64,000 bases of DNA from the NCBI RefSeq assembly GCF_001746835.1, contig NZ_CP016094.1, positions 3,115,501-3,179,500 of the forward strand. Reading direction: 5' to 3'. The DNA comes from Lacunisphaera limnophila (GTDB lineage: Bacteria; Verrucomicrobiota; Verrucomicrobiia; Opitutales; Opitutaceae). Each line of letters opens with the position of its first letter. Positions within the stretch are counted from its first letter, which is position 1. The translations under genes were made by a program, and so were the position numbers. Under the pieces are notes generated by a model. The model ran no database searches, had not been told where the DNA came from, and worked only from the letters and a program-made list of their open reading frames with translations. This document shows, piece by piece, positions 49,649 to 59,122 of the stretch.

Positions 49649-49969
49649 ATGACTAAGTTCCACCTGTTCCTCGCCCAAGCCACCGCTCCCGCCCCCTCCG
49701 GCGCCTCCGCCCTCATGCAGTTCCTGCCCCTGGTGCTCATGTTCGCGGCCATGTATTTCCTGCTGATCGCCCCCCAGCGCAAGAAGCAGAAGGCGCACGA
49801 GAAGATGCTCACCGAGCTCCAGTCGGGCGACGAAGTCGTCACCGCCGGCGGCATCTACGGCGTCATCACCCAGGTCAAGGACGACCGCTTCGTGATCCGC
49901 ATCGGGTCCGACAACGCCAAGGTCGAGGTCGGCAAGGGCTTCATCAGCGCCCTCGTCAAGAAGGCCTGA
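49649..49969 (+). CDS. yajC: Preprotein translocase subunit YajC
   Basis: A 106-residue single-span membrane protein. Residues about 22-43 form the helix ('ALMQFLPLVLMFAAMYFLLIAP'), with 'QRKKQKAHEKML' just inside. The conserved cytoplasmic segment 'LQSGDEVVTAGGIYGVITQVKDD' completes the family signature. YajC joins SecD and SecF in the accessory Sec complex that uses the proton gradient to finish protein export. The frame opens at 49583, but the start at 49649 matches the family. secDF follows 68 bp on; the gap contains a perfect 20-bp palindrome. Confidence 0.96.
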   Translation: MTKFHLFLAQATAPAPSGASALMQFLPLVLMFAAMYFLLIAPQRKKQKAHEKMLTELQSGDEVVTAGGIYGVITQVKDDRFVIRIGSDNAKVEVGKGFISALVKKA

Positions 49970-49990
49970 GTCCGTTTTCCTGTCTGCTTT

Positions 49991-50010
49991 GCGCGGCCCG
50001 CGGGCCGCGC
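49991..50010. promoter_or_regulatory. Perfect 20-bp GC palindrome before secDF
   Basis: GCGCGGCCCGCGGGCCGCGC is fully self-complementary. It lies between yajC and secDF, 27 bp upstream of the secDF start, with no T-run after it. As RNA it could form a hairpin that tunes secDF expression within the operon, or it may only reflect high GC content. Confidence 0.4.
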
Positions 50011-50037
50011 CCCATACCCCTTTAACAACCAACAACC

Positions 50038-52581
50038 ATGTTCCGTCAAAATCTGTGGAAACTGACCCTGTGCGCCATCATCGTGCTGTGGGCGGCGTTC
50101 AACCTTATTCCGCTGAAGGACCAACCCTTCGGTGATTACGTCAAGGCGGAGGCCGAGGCCAAGCCCACGCAGTTCACCACGCTGATGACCCGCGTGGCCG
50201 AGCGCGTGAAGTCCGGCCAGGCCTCCAGCACCTTCGTGGCGCTCAAGCAGATCGGCCGCGAGGACAAGATCGACCTCTCCGAGTTCTTCCCGCAGATTCG
50301 CCTCGAGGAGTCGCTCAAGAACGTCGAGAAGCGCAACGAGCTGCTCCTGAATGAGCTCCTCCGCCGGTCCAAGGGCCGCCTCCAACTCGGCCTCGACCTC
50401 AAGGGCGGCGTCGCCTTCACCCTCGAGGTGGATGAAACCCTCGCCGTGGAGGAGCCGGACTACGCCCGGACCGAGAAGCTGAACAAGGCCATCGAGATCA
50501 TCGGCAACCGCGTGAACGGCCTCGGCGTCTCCGAGCCCATCATCCGCGCCGTCGGCACCAACCGCATCGAGGTCCAACTCGCCGGTGTCACCACCACCGA
50601 CAACCCCGAGGTCCTCAGCAGCCTGCGCAAGCCCGCCCGGCTCGATTTCCGGATGGTCCATCCCTTTGCCGCGCCGCCGATGGAGGCCCCGCCGGGCTTC
50701 ACGGCCATGACGCTTGAGCAGGAAACCCGCACCGGCGAGACCTTCGCCGAGGAGCTTTACGTCAAGCGCATCCCCGAGATGACCGGCGAGGCTGTGTCGG
50801 ATTCCTACCCGATCATGGACGAGTTCGGCCGCTTCAAGATCATCCTGCGCTTCACCGCCGAGGGCTCCACGCAGTTCGCCCAGGTCACGAAGGCGATCGC
50901 CGACGAGGGCCAGCGCACCGGCCGCCGCGGCCGCCTGGCCATCGTGCTCGACGACAAGCTCTACTCCGCCCCCGGCGTCGAGAAGGAGATCAACAGCGAT
51001 TCCGCCGAGATTTCCGGCCAATTCTCCCAGCGCGAGGCCGTCGACCTGGCCAACGTGCTCAACAACCCCCTGGACATCCCCCTCGTGGTGAAGGAGCAGT
51101 ACGAGGTCGGGCCCTCGCTCGCCCAGGATGCCATCGCCAGCGGCAAGCTCGCCTTCATCATCGGCACGAGCCTGACCGTGGGTTTCATCCTGCTGTTCTA
51201 CACCTACGGCGGCATCGTCGCCGCGGTGGGCATGGGCATCAACGTGCTGATCGTCCTCGGCGTCATGGCCAGCATCGGCGCCACCCTCACGCTGCCCGGC
51301 ATCGCCGGCATCGTGCTGACCCTCGCCATGTCGGTGGATTCCAACATCCTGATCTTCGAGCGCATGCGCGAAGAGCTGAAGCAGGGCAAGTCGCTGGCCA
51401 CCGCTCTCGAGGCCGGCTTCGACAAGGCCTGGTCTGCCATCATCGACGGCAATCTCACCACCCTGATCACCGCCGCGATCATGATCGTGCTCGGCACCGG
51501 CGCGGTGAAGGGCTTCGGCGTCACGCTCACCATCGGCATCTTCACCACGATGTTCGCCGCGGTCGTCGTCTCCAAGCTGATGCTCGAGTTCCTGGTCCAC
51601 GGCAACGTGATCAAGAAGCTCCCGATGTTCTCGGTCCTGCAGAACACGAACTACGATTTCCTCAAGAAGGCCAAGATCGCCTTCATCGGCTCCTGGCTCC
51701 TGATCGCCGTCGGTGTCATCACCGTCGCGGTGAAGGGCAAGGATGTCTACGGCATCGATTTCCTCGGCGGTGACACCGTCGCGCTCTCGTTTGCCAAGCC
51801 GGTCGAGGTCGGTGCGCTCCGCGCCGCCGCCCAGGCCGCCGGGTTCAAGGAGGTCAACCCGGTCTACCAGAAGCCGATCGGCTCCGACCGGACCCTGCTC
51901 AAGATCACCACTCCGTTTGACCAAGCCGCCCCGCTCGTGGAAAAGCTCCAGCAGGCCTTCCCTGAATCCCAGTTCAAGAACGAGGGCGTCACCCGCATCG
52001 GTGCCTCGGTCGGCGAGGAGATCCAGTGGAACGCCCTCAAGGCCGTCTTCTGGGCCCTCGTGCTCATCCTGATCTACGTGGCGTTCCGCTTTGAGTTTGG
52101 CTATGGCATGGGCGCGGTCGTCTCGACGATTCACGACGTGGTCATGACCATCGGCGTCTTCGTGCTCTTTGACCGGCAGTTCAACGCCTCCATGGTCGCG
52201 GCCATCCTGCTCGTGATGGGTTACTCCATCAACGACACCATCGTGGTGTTCGACCGCATCCGCGAGGAGCTGAAGCTGAACCCGACGGGCACGCTGCGCG
52301 AGATCATCAATCGCTCGCTCAACCTCACGCTCTCCCGCACGATCATCACTGGCGGCACCACGCTGCTCACGGCGCTCACGCTCATCTTCGTGACGAGCGG
52401 CGACGTGAACGACATCGCGCTCACGCTGCTCATCGGCGTGGTCACCGGCACGTTCTCCTCGCTCTTCATCGCCAGCCCGATCTTCTACTGGTGGCACAAG
52501 GGTGACCGGAAGCACGTGGAGGCGCACCACGACATCGCGCCCAAGTACGACTGGGCCGGCTCCTCCCGCGCATCTGAGTAA
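50038..52581 (+). CDS. secDF: Protein translocase SecDF (fused)
   Basis: An 847-residue fusion of SecD and SecF. It shows the SecD N-terminal helix, the large periplasmic domain with the D1 motif 'LGLDLKGGVAFTLEVD' and P1 head, and the SecD membrane half ('GIAGIVLTLAMSVDSNILIFERMREELK'). The SecF half begins about residue 540 with 'YGIDFLGGDTVALSF' and contains 'ILLVMGYSINDTIVVFDRIREELKLN' and 'LTLSRTIITGGTTLLTALTLI'. About 12 transmembrane helices are visible. Together with YajC it pulls exported proteins through the Sec channel using the proton motive force. The fused form occurs in many Verrucomicrobia and Planctomycetes. recJ starts 18 bp downstream. Confidence 0.96.
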   Translation: MFRQNLWKLTLCAIIVLWAAFNLIPLKDQPFGDYVKAEAEAKPTQFTTLMTRVAERVKSGQASSTFVALKQIGREDKIDLSEFFPQIRLEESLKNVEKRNELLLNELLRRSKGRLQLGLDLKGGVAFTLEVDETLAVEEPDYARTEKLNKAIEIIGNRVNGLGVSEPIIRAVGTNRIEVQLAGVTTTDNPEVLSSLRKPARLDFRMVHPFAAPPMEAPPGFTAMTLEQETRTGETFAEELYVKRIPEMTGEAVSDSYPIMDEFGRFKIILRFTAEGSTQFAQVTKAIADEGQRTGRRGRLAIVLDDKLYSAPGVEKEINSDSAEISGQFSQREAVDLANVLNNPLDIPLVVKEQYEVGPSLAQDAIASGKLAFIIGTSLTVGFILLFYTYGGIVAAVGMGINVLIVLGVMASIGATLTLPGIAGIVLTLAMSVDSNILIFERMREELKQGKSLATALEAGFDKAWSAIIDGNLTTLITAAIMIVLGTGAVKGFGVTLTIGIFTTMFAAVVVSKLMLEFLVHGNVIKKLPMFSVLQNTNYDFLKKAKIAFIGSWLLIAVGVITVAVKGKDVYGIDFLGGDTVALSFAKPVEVGALRAAAQAAGFKEVNPVYQKPIGSDRTLLKITTPFDQAAPLVEKLQQAFPESQFKNEGVTRIGASVGEEIQWNALKAVFWALVLILIYVAFRFEFGYGMGAVVSTIHDVVMTIGVFVLFDRQFNASMVAAILLVMGYSINDTIVVFDRIREELKLNPTGTLREIINRSLNLTLSRTIITGGTTLLTALTLIFVTSGDVNDIALTLLIGVVTGTFSSLFIASPIFYWWHKGDRKHVEAHHDIAPKYDWAGSSRASE

Positions 52582-52599
52582 GGGGCGGTTTCGCCACCC

Positions 52600-54315
52600 A
52601 TGCGCTGGAATTACACGCCGGTCCACGCCGAAAGCGTGGGGGCCCTCGCGCGCAGCCTGGGCACGACCCCGGTCGTGGCCGAGCTGTTGCTGCGCGCCGG
52701 GGTACCGGAGGCCGGGGCCGTGCGCTTCCTGCAGCCGACCCTCGCCAGCCTCGGCGATCCGTTTCTGGTGGTGAACCTGGAGCGGGCCGTGGACCGACTG
52801 CTGCTGGCGCTGCAGCGCCATGAGCGGGTGACCGTGCTGGGGGATTACGACGTGGATGGGGTGTGTAGCACCTCGATCCTGGTCTGCCTGCTGCGCCGGC
52901 TGGGGCTGACGCCCGCCTACCTGGTGCCCCGCCGCGCCGAGGAGGGTTACGGCCTGAGCGCCACCGCGATCGAGCGGGCGTTGGAGCAGGGCTGCCCGGA
53001 CCTTTTCATCGCGCTGGACTGCGGCACCAACTCGGGCGCCGAGGTGGCCTTGCTCCGGTCGCGCGGCGCGGAGGTGATCATCGTGGATCACCACCGTTCG
53101 ACCGAGCCTCCGGCCACCGATGCGATCCTGATCAACCCGCATGTCCACCCCGCGCCGGATGACGGGGCCTGGCACTACCTGTGCACCGTGGGCCTCGTTT
53201 TCAAGCTGGCCCACGGGCTGCTGAAGAAACTGCGGGCGGAGAACCACCCCGTGGCGCTGAGCATCGTGCTCAAGGACTACCTTGACCTGGTCGCGATGGG
53301 GACCATCGCGGACTTGGTCCCGCTGCACGGCGAGAACCGGATCTTTGCCCGCCACGGCCTGCGTGTACTGGCCGAGACCCGCCGGCCGGGGCTGATCGCG
53401 CTGATGCAGGTTTCCGGGCTGAAGACCGACCAGGGGCTGGTGCCGACCGATGTCTCTTTCCGGCTCGGGCCGCGCATCAACGCCAGCGGCCGCCTGGCGG
53501 ACGCCGCGCTCTCCGTGGACCTGCTGCTCAGCGCCGACCCGGCCTTCTGCGATGCGACGGCGCGCCAGCTCGACGCGCTGAACCGCGAGCGGCAGGACAT
53601 CGAGCGGCAGATCACGGAGCGCGCCGAGCGTTACGTGGAGGAGCATTTTCAAGCGGCCAGCGGACTCGTGCTGTTCGACGAGGCCTGGCATCCGGGCGTG
53701 GTCGGCATCGTGGCCGGACGGATTTCGCGCAAGTATCACCGGCCGGCCATCGTGCTGGGGAACGAGGGGGAGTTGGCCAAGGGCTCCGGGCGCGGGATCA
53801 ACGGTTTCAACCTGGTCGAGATCCTGGCGGCCTGCGCGGACTGCCTCGATGGCTGGGGCGGGCACCCGATGGCGGTCGGCGTCGCGCTCAAGAAGGGGCG
53901 ATTGGACGAGTTCCGTGCCCGGTTTGACGAGGTCATCCGCACCCGTTCGGACCAGGGGGCGGGGGAGCCCGGCCTGGAGCTGTCCGGTTGGCTCGACGCC
54001 ACCGAGGTCACCGACCGGCTCATGGGCGAATTGGAGCAGCTGCATCCCTTCGGCATGGGCAATCCCGAGCCGGTCTTCGGCGTCCGCGGCCTCCGGTTGC
54101 GGAACCGCCCGGACGTGTTCAAGGAACAGCATTTCCGGTTTTCCGGCGAGGATGCCACCGGCCGCCGGATCAGCGGCGTCGCGTGGAAGCTCGCCGACCG
54201 CCTGCCGCCCGTCGGGCAACCGATCGAAATCGCGGTCCAGCTGAACTGGAACCACTACAATGGCCGCCGGACCCTGCAAATGGAGTTGCTAGATTGGCGG
54301 GTAGCCGGAACCTAG
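52600..54315 (+). CDS. recJ: Single-stranded-DNA-specific exonuclease RecJ
   Basis: A 571-residue DHH-family nuclease. Motif I is 'DYDVDGVCST' (D82-Y83-D84-V85-D86-G87), motif III is the D163-H164-H165 of 'VDHHRS', and 'DLVAMGTIADLVPL' and 'GPRINASGRLADA' are further metal- and substrate-binding motifs. DHHA1 ('GSGRGINGFNLVEIL', 'GGHPMAVGV') and a C-terminal OB domain complete it. It degrades ssDNA 5' to 3' in RecF-pathway recombination and mismatch and base-excision repair. It starts 18 bp after secDF and is followed 21 bp later by a DedA gene, so all four genes from yajC on could share one transcript. Confidence 0.95.
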   Translation: MRWNYTPVHAESVGALARSLGTTPVVAELLLRAGVPEAGAVRFLQPTLASLGDPFLVVNLERAVDRLLLALQRHERVTVLGDYDVDGVCSTSILVCLLRRLGLTPAYLVPRRAEEGYGLSATAIERALEQGCPDLFIALDCGTNSGAEVALLRSRGAEVIIVDHHRSTEPPATDAILINPHVHPAPDDGAWHYLCTVGLVFKLAHGLLKKLRAENHPVALSIVLKDYLDLVAMGTIADLVPLHGENRIFARHGLRVLAETRRPGLIALMQVSGLKTDQGLVPTDVSFRLGPRINASGRLADAALSVDLLLSADPAFCDATARQLDALNRERQDIERQITERAERYVEEHFQAASGLVLFDEAWHPGVVGIVAGRISRKYHRPAIVLGNEGELAKGSGRGINGFNLVEILAACADCLDGWGGHPMAVGVALKKGRLDEFRARFDEVIRTRSDQGAGEPGLELSGWLDATEVTDRLMGELEQLHPFGMGNPEPVFGVRGLRLRNRPDVFKEQHFRFSGEDATGRRISGVAWKLADRLPPVGQPIEIAVQLNWNHYNGRRTLQMELLDWRVAGT

Positions 54316-54336
54316 AAGTCTTTTCGTACCCCGCGC

Positions 54337-54969
54337 ATGTTCGAGACCCTCCTCAAGTACTTCCAGCATTCGCCGCTATCCTTGTGGGGGCCCTTCATCG
54401 TCCTACTCCTCTGCGGTCTCGGTCTGCCGGTGCCGGAGGATGTGGTGCTGGTAGCAGCCGGCGCCCTGGGAGAGATTGATGGCCGGAGCTGGATCGAAGT
54501 CAGTCTCCTGATGTACGCCGGCGTGATGATCGGCGATTCGAGCATTTTCATCGCCGGGCGCTATTTTGGCTCGCAACTGCGCACGGCGCGTTGGTTTCAG
54601 CGCTATTTCTCCGCGAAGAAGCAGGCGAAGGTGGAGGACCTCTTCGACCGTTACCATTCCTGGGTGCTCTTCGTCGGCCGTTTCCTGCCCGGGTTGCGCG
54701 CCCCGATCTTCTTCACCGCCGGGTCCACGCGGGTCAAATTCTGGAAGTTCTTCTTTTTCGACGGCCTGGCGGCGCTGATCAGCGTGCCGTTCTTTGTCTG
54801 GCTGGGACACTGGCTGTGGGCCAAGTTCAAGGACGACATCGCCCAACTCGACCGCGCGCTTTCGCAGACGCAGACCTACACGATGATTGTGGCCGGCGTG
54901 ATTCTCGTGGTCGTGGTCACGCTCGTGGTCCGCAAGATCCGCGAGCTGCGGACGAAGTGGGACGAGTGA
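54337..54969 (+). CDS. DedA family membrane protein (VTT/SNARE-associated domain)
   Basis: A 210-residue membrane protein of the DedA family. It opens with 'FIVLLLCGLGLPVPEDVVLVAAGALGE', followed by 'DSSIFIAGRYFGSQL' and the signature 'WVLFVGRFLPGLRAPIFFTAGSTRVKFWKFFFFD', with conserved Arg and Gly. It ends with a hydrophobic helix (about residues 178-198) and a basic tail. Bacterial DedA proteins are lipid scramblases or flippases (for example for undecaprenyl phosphate), so an envelope role is likely; the lipid cannot be told from sequence. It follows recJ with a 21-bp gap. Confidence 0.9.
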   Translation: MFETLLKYFQHSPLSLWGPFIVLLLCGLGLPVPEDVVLVAAGALGEIDGRSWIEVSLLMYAGVMIGDSSIFIAGRYFGSQLRTARWFQRYFSAKKQAKVEDLFDRYHSWVLFVGRFLPGLRAPIFFTAGSTRVKFWKFFFFDGLAALISVPFFVWLGHWLWAKFKDDIAQLDRALSQTQTYTMIVAGVILVVVVTLVVRKIRELRTKWDE

Positions 54970-55332
54970 GGCGGCGCCCGCGCGGGCCAGCGAACGTCCC
55001 CTCTGGTGCGTCCGCCCGCGGGGGTTGAACCCGGCCTTTCACCTTCGCCCAGCCTACGGTGGACAGGCCGGACGGGTTGATCGGATGCGCGAAGGAAGAA
55101 ACTGGTCCGGCGGCCCGGTGCCACCTCGGCCAACACAGGCGCGAGTGCTTCGCCTGACTTCCCGCACCCGGGCAAAATAAAGGCCGCTCACCCCTGAGCG
55201 GCCTTTTTATTTCTAATGTTACCCTAACACCAAACAAACCTTTGAACACTAAGTCAGACGTGCCCCGGACCGTATCGTTCAAAGATTATTGGATTCCGAC
55301 AAAATGACCCCCGGCCGGGTCAGCGGCTCCGC
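54970..55332. other. Intergenic region, 363 bp
   Basis: The first 210 bp are GC-rich and gene-free. A bidirectional terminator lies at 55181-55207. Beyond it is an AT-richer stretch (55208-55300) with an 8-bp inverted repeat CTTTGAAC/GTTCAAAG (55240-55247 and 55277-55284). No small gene or RNA family is recognised. Confidence 0.6.
55181..55207. terminator. Bidirectional terminator between dedA and the UnbV-like gene
   Basis: AGGCCGCTCA-CCC-CTGAGCGGCCT is a strong stem (about 10 bp) preceded by AAAATAA and followed by TTTTTATTT, so it can terminate in both directions between convergent genes. It lies about 210 bp past dedA. Confidence 0.88.
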
Positions 55333-58300
55333 TCAATCGGTCGGCTTGAGCGTGAGGCGGATCGTGCCGGGCGGGCAGGCGTGGGTGGTGCGCGTGCCGT
55401 CAGGCCAGACCACCTCGAGGCGGGTCGGGGATTGGCCGGGCGCGTAGCAGAAGAACGCAACCGGCTCGGATTGAGAGAGATAACCGGAGCCAGCGGCGAG
55501 TTCGATGACTTGGGCCCGCCCCTCGGCATAGTGGGCGGTGACCCGCCCGCCGATGCCGGCGGGGTTGCCGGGCTGGCCGGTGAGTTCGACCCGGAAGCTG
55601 CGGCCGTTGGGGGCGGTGCGGGGGTTCAGCGCCATGACCGTGGCATTGGTCCGCGTAATCAGGAGGCCGGGCCGGCCATCCTGGTCCCAGTCGGCGAGGG
55701 CCACGCTCCGGCCTTCGCCGGCGAGGGCGATCCCGCTTTCCTGGGCGGGGGCGGCCCGGAAGCCGCCCTGGCCGTCACCGATGAGCAGGAGGCTGATGCC
55801 GCCGTCGTACCGGCCGGTTTCGACCTGCGGGCCGTGGAAATTCTGCACGGCCACGATGTCGAGCCAGCCGTCGCCGTTGAAATCCGCGGCGGCGGTGCCG
55901 AAGATGGGCGAGGTCTGGGCGAGGCGGGGGAAGGCGCGGAAGGTGTAGCGGCCGTGGCCGTCGTTGAGGAACACGCCGGAGGCCAGCTCGGTGGCGTGCA
56001 GTTGCAGCGACTCGCTGAGCTTTTCCGTGGGGTAGATCTCCGGCAGCAGCGCGGCGCCGAAATCGCGGAAGGTCGGGAATTTCGTGCGCAGGCTCGGCAT
56101 GGCGCGGGAAGAACAGCTGCGGCCGCGGACCGGGTAGAGCCGGTCGCCCTCGTACTCGCTCTCGACGATCTCGTAGCGGCCGTTGCCCTCGAAGTCGCCG
56201 TAGTAGATGCTGGTCGGCCGGGCTTCACTGGCGTGGTATTTCGAATTCAGGCCCTGATTGCCCGCGATGTAGTCGAGGTGGCCGTCGTGGTTGACATCCG
56301 CGGCGGTGAGGGAATTCCACCAACCGGTGAGCTTCGCGAGCCCGGCGGCTTCCGTCGTCTCGCTGAATGCGCCGCGGCCTTCATTGTGGAACAGGCGCAG
56401 CGGCATCCACTCGCCCGCGAGGAGCAGGTCAACGTGGCCGTCGGCGTCGGCGTCGGTCCACAGGGCGGAGGTCACCAGGCCCGCCTGGCGCAGGGCGGGG
56501 CAGACGGTGTCCGTGACATCGACAAAGGCTCCGTCCCGGTTCTCGAGCAGGACGGACGGGGGCGTGCGCGGGTATTCGCCCGGCACGACGCGGCCGCCGA
56601 TGAAGACATCGAGGTCGCCGTCGCGGTCGTAATCGCCGGCGGCCACGACGGACGAGCTCACGGCGGGGGCCGGGAACTGCGCGGCGCCCGCCGCGGTGAA
56701 CCGGGCATGTCCCTTGTTCAGGTAGAGGCGGCTGCGCAGTAGGTCGCTGTCCTTGTCCGGCTCCGTGCTCCCGGCGGTCACGATCAGGTCCATCGTGCCG
56801 TTGCGGTCCACGTCGAGGAAGACGGCGGCCATGGCCTCGCGCTCGATGGTGTCGTCCCAGGGCTGCTGCTGGCGGGAGCGACGAAACCGTCCGGTGCCGT
56901 CATTCAGGTAGAGCCCTGACGCTTGGCCGGCGGCGCCGCAGAAGAACACGTCGGTGTGACCGTCGCCGTTGGCGTCCCCGAGGGCGAAGCCGCCGCCGAG
57001 GGTGTTCATGCGGTTGGGCAGCAGGGATTGCGCGGGGCGCCGCATGTCATTGAACACGCGTTCCTGGTTCAGGAAATCGAGCCCGAGGTCGGCGGCCTGG
57101 TCGGCCAGCAGGCCAGCGTCGGCGGGCCGGTGCGCGCGGGCCGCGTCGGGCGGGGCGGCGTCGGCGGGTTCGGTGAAGGTGTAGCGGCGGTTGGCGGCGA
57201 GCGGGCCGGTTTGCTGGACGAGACCGCCGGGCCAGCGGATTTCGAGGTCGGCGACGGTCTCGCTGGCGCCGAGGCCAAAGTGCAGGATGGGCTCGGAGGA
57301 GGAGAGGGCACCGCGCGCCACGGTGAGCCGGCGGGTTTGGCGGCCCTGGTCGGTCAGCGCGGTTACCTGTGCGCCGACGGCCTGGGCGTTCCCGCGGGTG
57401 CCGCGCAGGGCGATGACGAGGCGGTTCCCGGCCGGGCTGTCGTTGCGGTAGAGGCTGACCGTGTCCTCATAGTTGACGTAGACGAGGTCGAGGTCGCCGT
57501 CGCGATCGAAGTCGGCGAAGACCGAGCCGAAGCTCACGCTGGCGTGGGCGAGGCCCCAGTCCTGCTGCACCTTGGTGAAGCGAAGGTTGCCGTCGTTGCG
57601 GTAGGCGAGGTTGACGTCGCGCTGCGGGGGCTGCGCCTTCATCAGGGCGATGGCCTCGCGCGGGGTCTCGAATTTCTTGATCTGGTTGAGTAGGTCGGAA
57701 TCGACGAAGGGGCGCACCATGCCGTTGGTGACGTGCAGGTCGACCCAGCCGTCGTTGTCGAGGTCCTCGAAGCGGGCGGACCAGGTCCAGTCGGTGCTGC
57801 CCAGGCCGGTCATCTTGGCGATCTCGAGGAAGCGGTCGGTGCCGGAGTTCAGGAAGACGGCGTTCTTCATGTACTGGGGCGTGGGCAGGGTGTCCATGTA
57901 GTCGACCAGGCCGCCCATGTCGCCCATCGCGACCTTGGATTTGAAATGCGTGGTGCCAGCCATCTCGGCGACGAGCAGGTCGGTCAGGCCGTCATTGTTG
58001 ATGTCGGCGGCGTCGGCGCCCATGGAGAACCAGGTGGTATGCGGCAGGGCGGCCGCGAGCACATCGGCGAACGTGCCGTCGCCGTTGTTCCGATAGAGGT
58101 GATCGGGGGCGCTGAAGTCGTTCGCGATGTAGAGATCGGCCCAGCCGTCATCGTTGCTGTCGAACCACGTCGCGGAATGGCCGCGTCCGGCATCCAGGGC
58201 GAGGCCGGCGCGGGCGGTGATCTCCTCGAAGGTGCCGTCGCCGCGGTTGCGGTACAGGTAATCGCGTTCGCCGTCGCCGGAACGGTCGACGTCGAGCACG

Positions 58301-58923
58301 TTGGTGACGACAAAGAGGTCCAGGTGGCCGTCACGGTCGTAGTCCTCGAACGCGCCGACGACGCTGCCGGAAACGAGCGCGATGCCCGCGGCGGCGGCGG
58401 CCTCGCGGAAGCGGCCGTGGCCATCATTGAGATAAAGCAGGTTGGGGGCGTTGAACCGGCAGACGTAGAGGTCGAGGTCGCCGTCGTTGTCGATATCGGC
58501 GAGGGTGGATCCCGTCTTCCAGCCGATGCCGTCGGCGGCGGCCGGCCCGGCGACGCCCGCGGCGGCCGTGATGTCGATGAACTTGAACGGCGCCACCTGG
58601 CGGAAGAGCTGGCTCGGCTTCGTCTTGTTGGCCACGAAGAGGTCGGTCAGTCCATCGCCATCGATGTCGCCGGCGGCCAGGCCGCTGCCGATGGCGCCCC
58701 CTTGGAACTCGGTGTAGCGCGCGCCCCACATCGCGGGGTCGTCATAGGGATTCTCCACCGCCAGGCCGGATTCGGCGGCGGGGATCGCCGTGAAGGTCAT
58801 CTTGGCGGAGCCGCCGCTTCGCGCGGCCAAGGGCTCGCCGGACGGCGGGGGTGTCGCGAGGGCGGCAAAGCCGGACAATGCGGCGGTGAGGACAAGGCAC
58901 GGGAGGAACGCGGAACCTTTCAT
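55333..58923 (-). CDS. FG-GAP/VCBS repeat protein with ASPIC/UnbV domain (CRTAC1-like)
   Basis: A 1196-residue secreted protein. The signal peptide is residues 1-23 (MKGSAFLPCLVLTAALSGF...). More than a dozen FG-GAP/VCBS blades carry Ca-binding loops such as 'DIDGDGLTDLFVANKT', 'DIDNDGDLDLYVCRF', 'DYDRDGHLDLFV', 'DANGDGHTDVFF' and 'DYDRDGDLDVFIGG'. These indicate two seven-bladed integrin-like propellers in tandem (roughly residues 60-520 and 640-1080). UnbV/ASPIC-type segments follow each ('LTVARGALSSSEPILHFGLGASETVADLEIRWPGG' and the similar C-terminal 'SQSEPVAFFCYAPGQSPTRLEVVWPDG'; each stated here as long phrases in parts). Such proteins occur in large numbers in Verrucomicrobia and Planctomycetes; their role is surface adhesion or carbohydrate binding. 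The start at 58923 fits the signal peptide. Confidence 0.86.
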   Translation of the reverse strand: MKGSAFLPCLVLTAALSGFAALATPPPSGEPLAARSGGSAKMTFTAIPAAESGLAVENPYDDPAMWGARYTEFQGGAIGSGLAAGDIDGDGLTDLFVANKTKPSQLFRQVAPFKFIDITAAAGVAGPAAADGIGWKTGSTLADIDNDGDLDLYVCRFNAPNLLYLNDGHGRFREAAAAAGIALVSGSVVGAFEDYDRDGHLDLFVVTNVLDVDRSGDGERDYLYRNRGDGTFEEITARAGLALDAGRGHSATWFDSNDDGWADLYIANDFSAPDHLYRNNGDGTFADVLAAALPHTTWFSMGADAADINNDGLTDLLVAEMAGTTHFKSKVAMGDMGGLVDYMDTLPTPQYMKNAVFLNSGTDRFLEIAKMTGLGSTDWTWSARFEDLDNDGWVDLHVTNGMVRPFVDSDLLNQIKKFETPREAIALMKAQPPQRDVNLAYRNDGNLRFTKVQQDWGLAHASVSFGSVFADFDRDGDLDLVYVNYEDTVSLYRNDSPAGNRLVIALRGTRGNAQAVGAQVTALTDQGRQTRRLTVARGALSSSEPILHFGLGASETVADLEIRWPGGLVQQTGPLAANRRYTFTEPADAAPPDAARAHRPADAGLLADQAADLGLDFLNQERVFNDMRRPAQSLLPNRMNTLGGGFALGDANGDGHTDVFFCGAAGQASGLYLNDGTGRFRRSRQQQPWDDTIEREAMAAVFLDVDRNGTMDLIVTAGSTEPDKDSDLLRSRLYLNKGHARFTAAGAAQFPAPAVSSSVVAAGDYDRDGDLDVFIGGRVVPGEYPRTPPSVLLENRDGAFVDVTDTVCPALRQAGLVTSALWTDADADGHVDLLLAGEWMPLRLFHNEGRGAFSETTEAAGLAKLTGWWNSLTAADVNHDGHLDYIAGNQGLNSKYHASEARPTSIYYGDFEGNGRYEIVESEYEGDRLYPVRGRSCSSRAMPSLRTKFPTFRDFGAALLPEIYPTEKLSESLQLHATELASGVFLNDGHGRYTFRAFPRLAQTSPIFGTAAADFNGDGWLDIVAVQNFHGPQVETGRYDGGISLLLIGDGQGGFRAAPAQESGIALAGEGRSVALADWDQDGRPGLLITRTNATVMALNPRTAPNGRSFRVELTGQPGNPAGIGGRVTAHYAEGRAQVIELAAGSGYLSQSEPVAFFCYAPGQSPTRLEVVWPDGTRTTHACPPGTIRLTLKPTD

Positions 58924-59122
58924 AGAGGCAGGGAGGGTTGGTGGGGTCGCGCCGGCGGGAGACGCATGGCGCAGCCGGATTATCGCCGATGCCGGCGGGC
59001 GGCGGCTGCGCAGAATTTGGTCAGGGGCGTGCAGACCTTGAGGGCGGTTCACCCCGCTGGGGCGGCACTTCATCCCTGCGCCCCTCGGGCGCCGGTCCGC
59101 GCCAGCGTAACACGGGGGAAAT

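Noticed and set aside
49855-54279. Very long reverse reading frame opposite yajC, secDF and recJ (about 1470 codons)
   Set aside because: Antisense shadow of real genes; the translation is repetitive and Asp/Gly/His/Arg-rich with no domain.
54970-55180. tRNA-like GGGTTCAACCC on the reverse strand near 55020-55035
   Set aside because: Neither an anticodon arm nor an acceptor stem can be formed around it.
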